From JAAZIN01 sp033809435 (GTDB taxonomy: Bacteria; Bacillota; Dethiobacteria; DTU022), in NCBI GenBank assembly GCA_033809435.1, contig JAPXLS010000036.1:1-14949 (forward strand): a DNA stretch of 14,949 nucleotides, written 5' to 3'. The position numbers and the translations under genes are program-made. The notes below the pieces were generated by a model. The model made no database searches. It was not told the origin of the DNA and saw nothing but the letters and a program-made list of their open reading frames with translations. Below, piece after piece: positions 14,889 through 14,949 of this stretch. Positions within the stretch are counted from its first letter, which is position 1; each line of letters opens with the position of its first letter.

Positions 14889-14949
14889 TATCTGATTCTT
14901 TAACCTCCAGTAAGCATGGGAGGCATGCGGCCGCGATAATTGCAGCATG
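14889..14949. other. Start of the next intergenic region, window edge
   Basis: The 61 bases after the oppA-like stop contain an inverted repeat CCTCC/GGAGG (14904-14908, 14919-14923) and an overlapping GCATG/CATGC pair (14914-14928). Neither is followed by a T tract. I see no gene start here. Confidence 0.5.

Noticed and set aside
13584..14948. Reverse-strand open frame of 454 codons opposite the OppA-type gene
   Set aside because: Shadow frame; the + strand protein has a lipobox and all family blocks.

Overview
The window reads as a piece of chromosome from a GC-rich anaerobic Firmicute (Clostridia-like). Supporting signs are a Rex redox repressor, a tRNA cluster with encoded CCA ends whose order (Asp-Phe-Gly-Cys-Leu) is a shortened form of the Bacillus trnD order, strong GGAGG-type ribosome binding sites, two TTG starts chosen by good Shine-Dalgarno spacing, and lipoprotein-type solute-binding proteins. 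The phylum is an inference and I cannot name the species. All genes lie on the + strand.

Layout: (1) 1-285, 3' end of rex. (2) 342-876, a complete tRNA operon with a near-consensus promoter, five tRNAs and a rho-independent terminator. (3) 877-1260, non-coding, AT-richer, holding two small palindromes, a weak promoter candidate and an orphan perfect Shine-Dalgarno-like sequence. (4) 1261-8245, a complete peptide/oligosaccharide-type ABC importer (family-5 solute-binding protein, two permeases, two ATPases) followed by a 57-aa two-helix membrane protein. (5) 8246-8464, a repeat-rich leader able to fold. (6) 8465-13041, tldD, tldE (pmbA) and an M3-family oligoendopeptidase. (7) 13042-13271, a leader with an extended -10 promoter and a hairpin. 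(8) 13272-14888, a second, canonical OppA-type binding lipoprotein, probably the first gene of another transporter that continues past the window.

Together the genes look like an uptake-and-digest module: oligopeptides (or another oligomeric solute) are captured by lipoproteins, imported with ATP, then cut in the cytoplasm by the TldD/TldE metalloprotease and the PepF-like peptidase. Two parts of the transporter are unusual. The first binding protein has its conserved family-5 blocks in circularly permuted order relative to the second binding protein in this same window. The OppC/DppC-type permease carries roughly 140 extra residues between its first membrane helix and its GTD motif. With the small membrane protein between importer and peptidase genes, these make the locus a plausible non-standard importer for large or modified peptides; that function is inference, not something the sequence proves.
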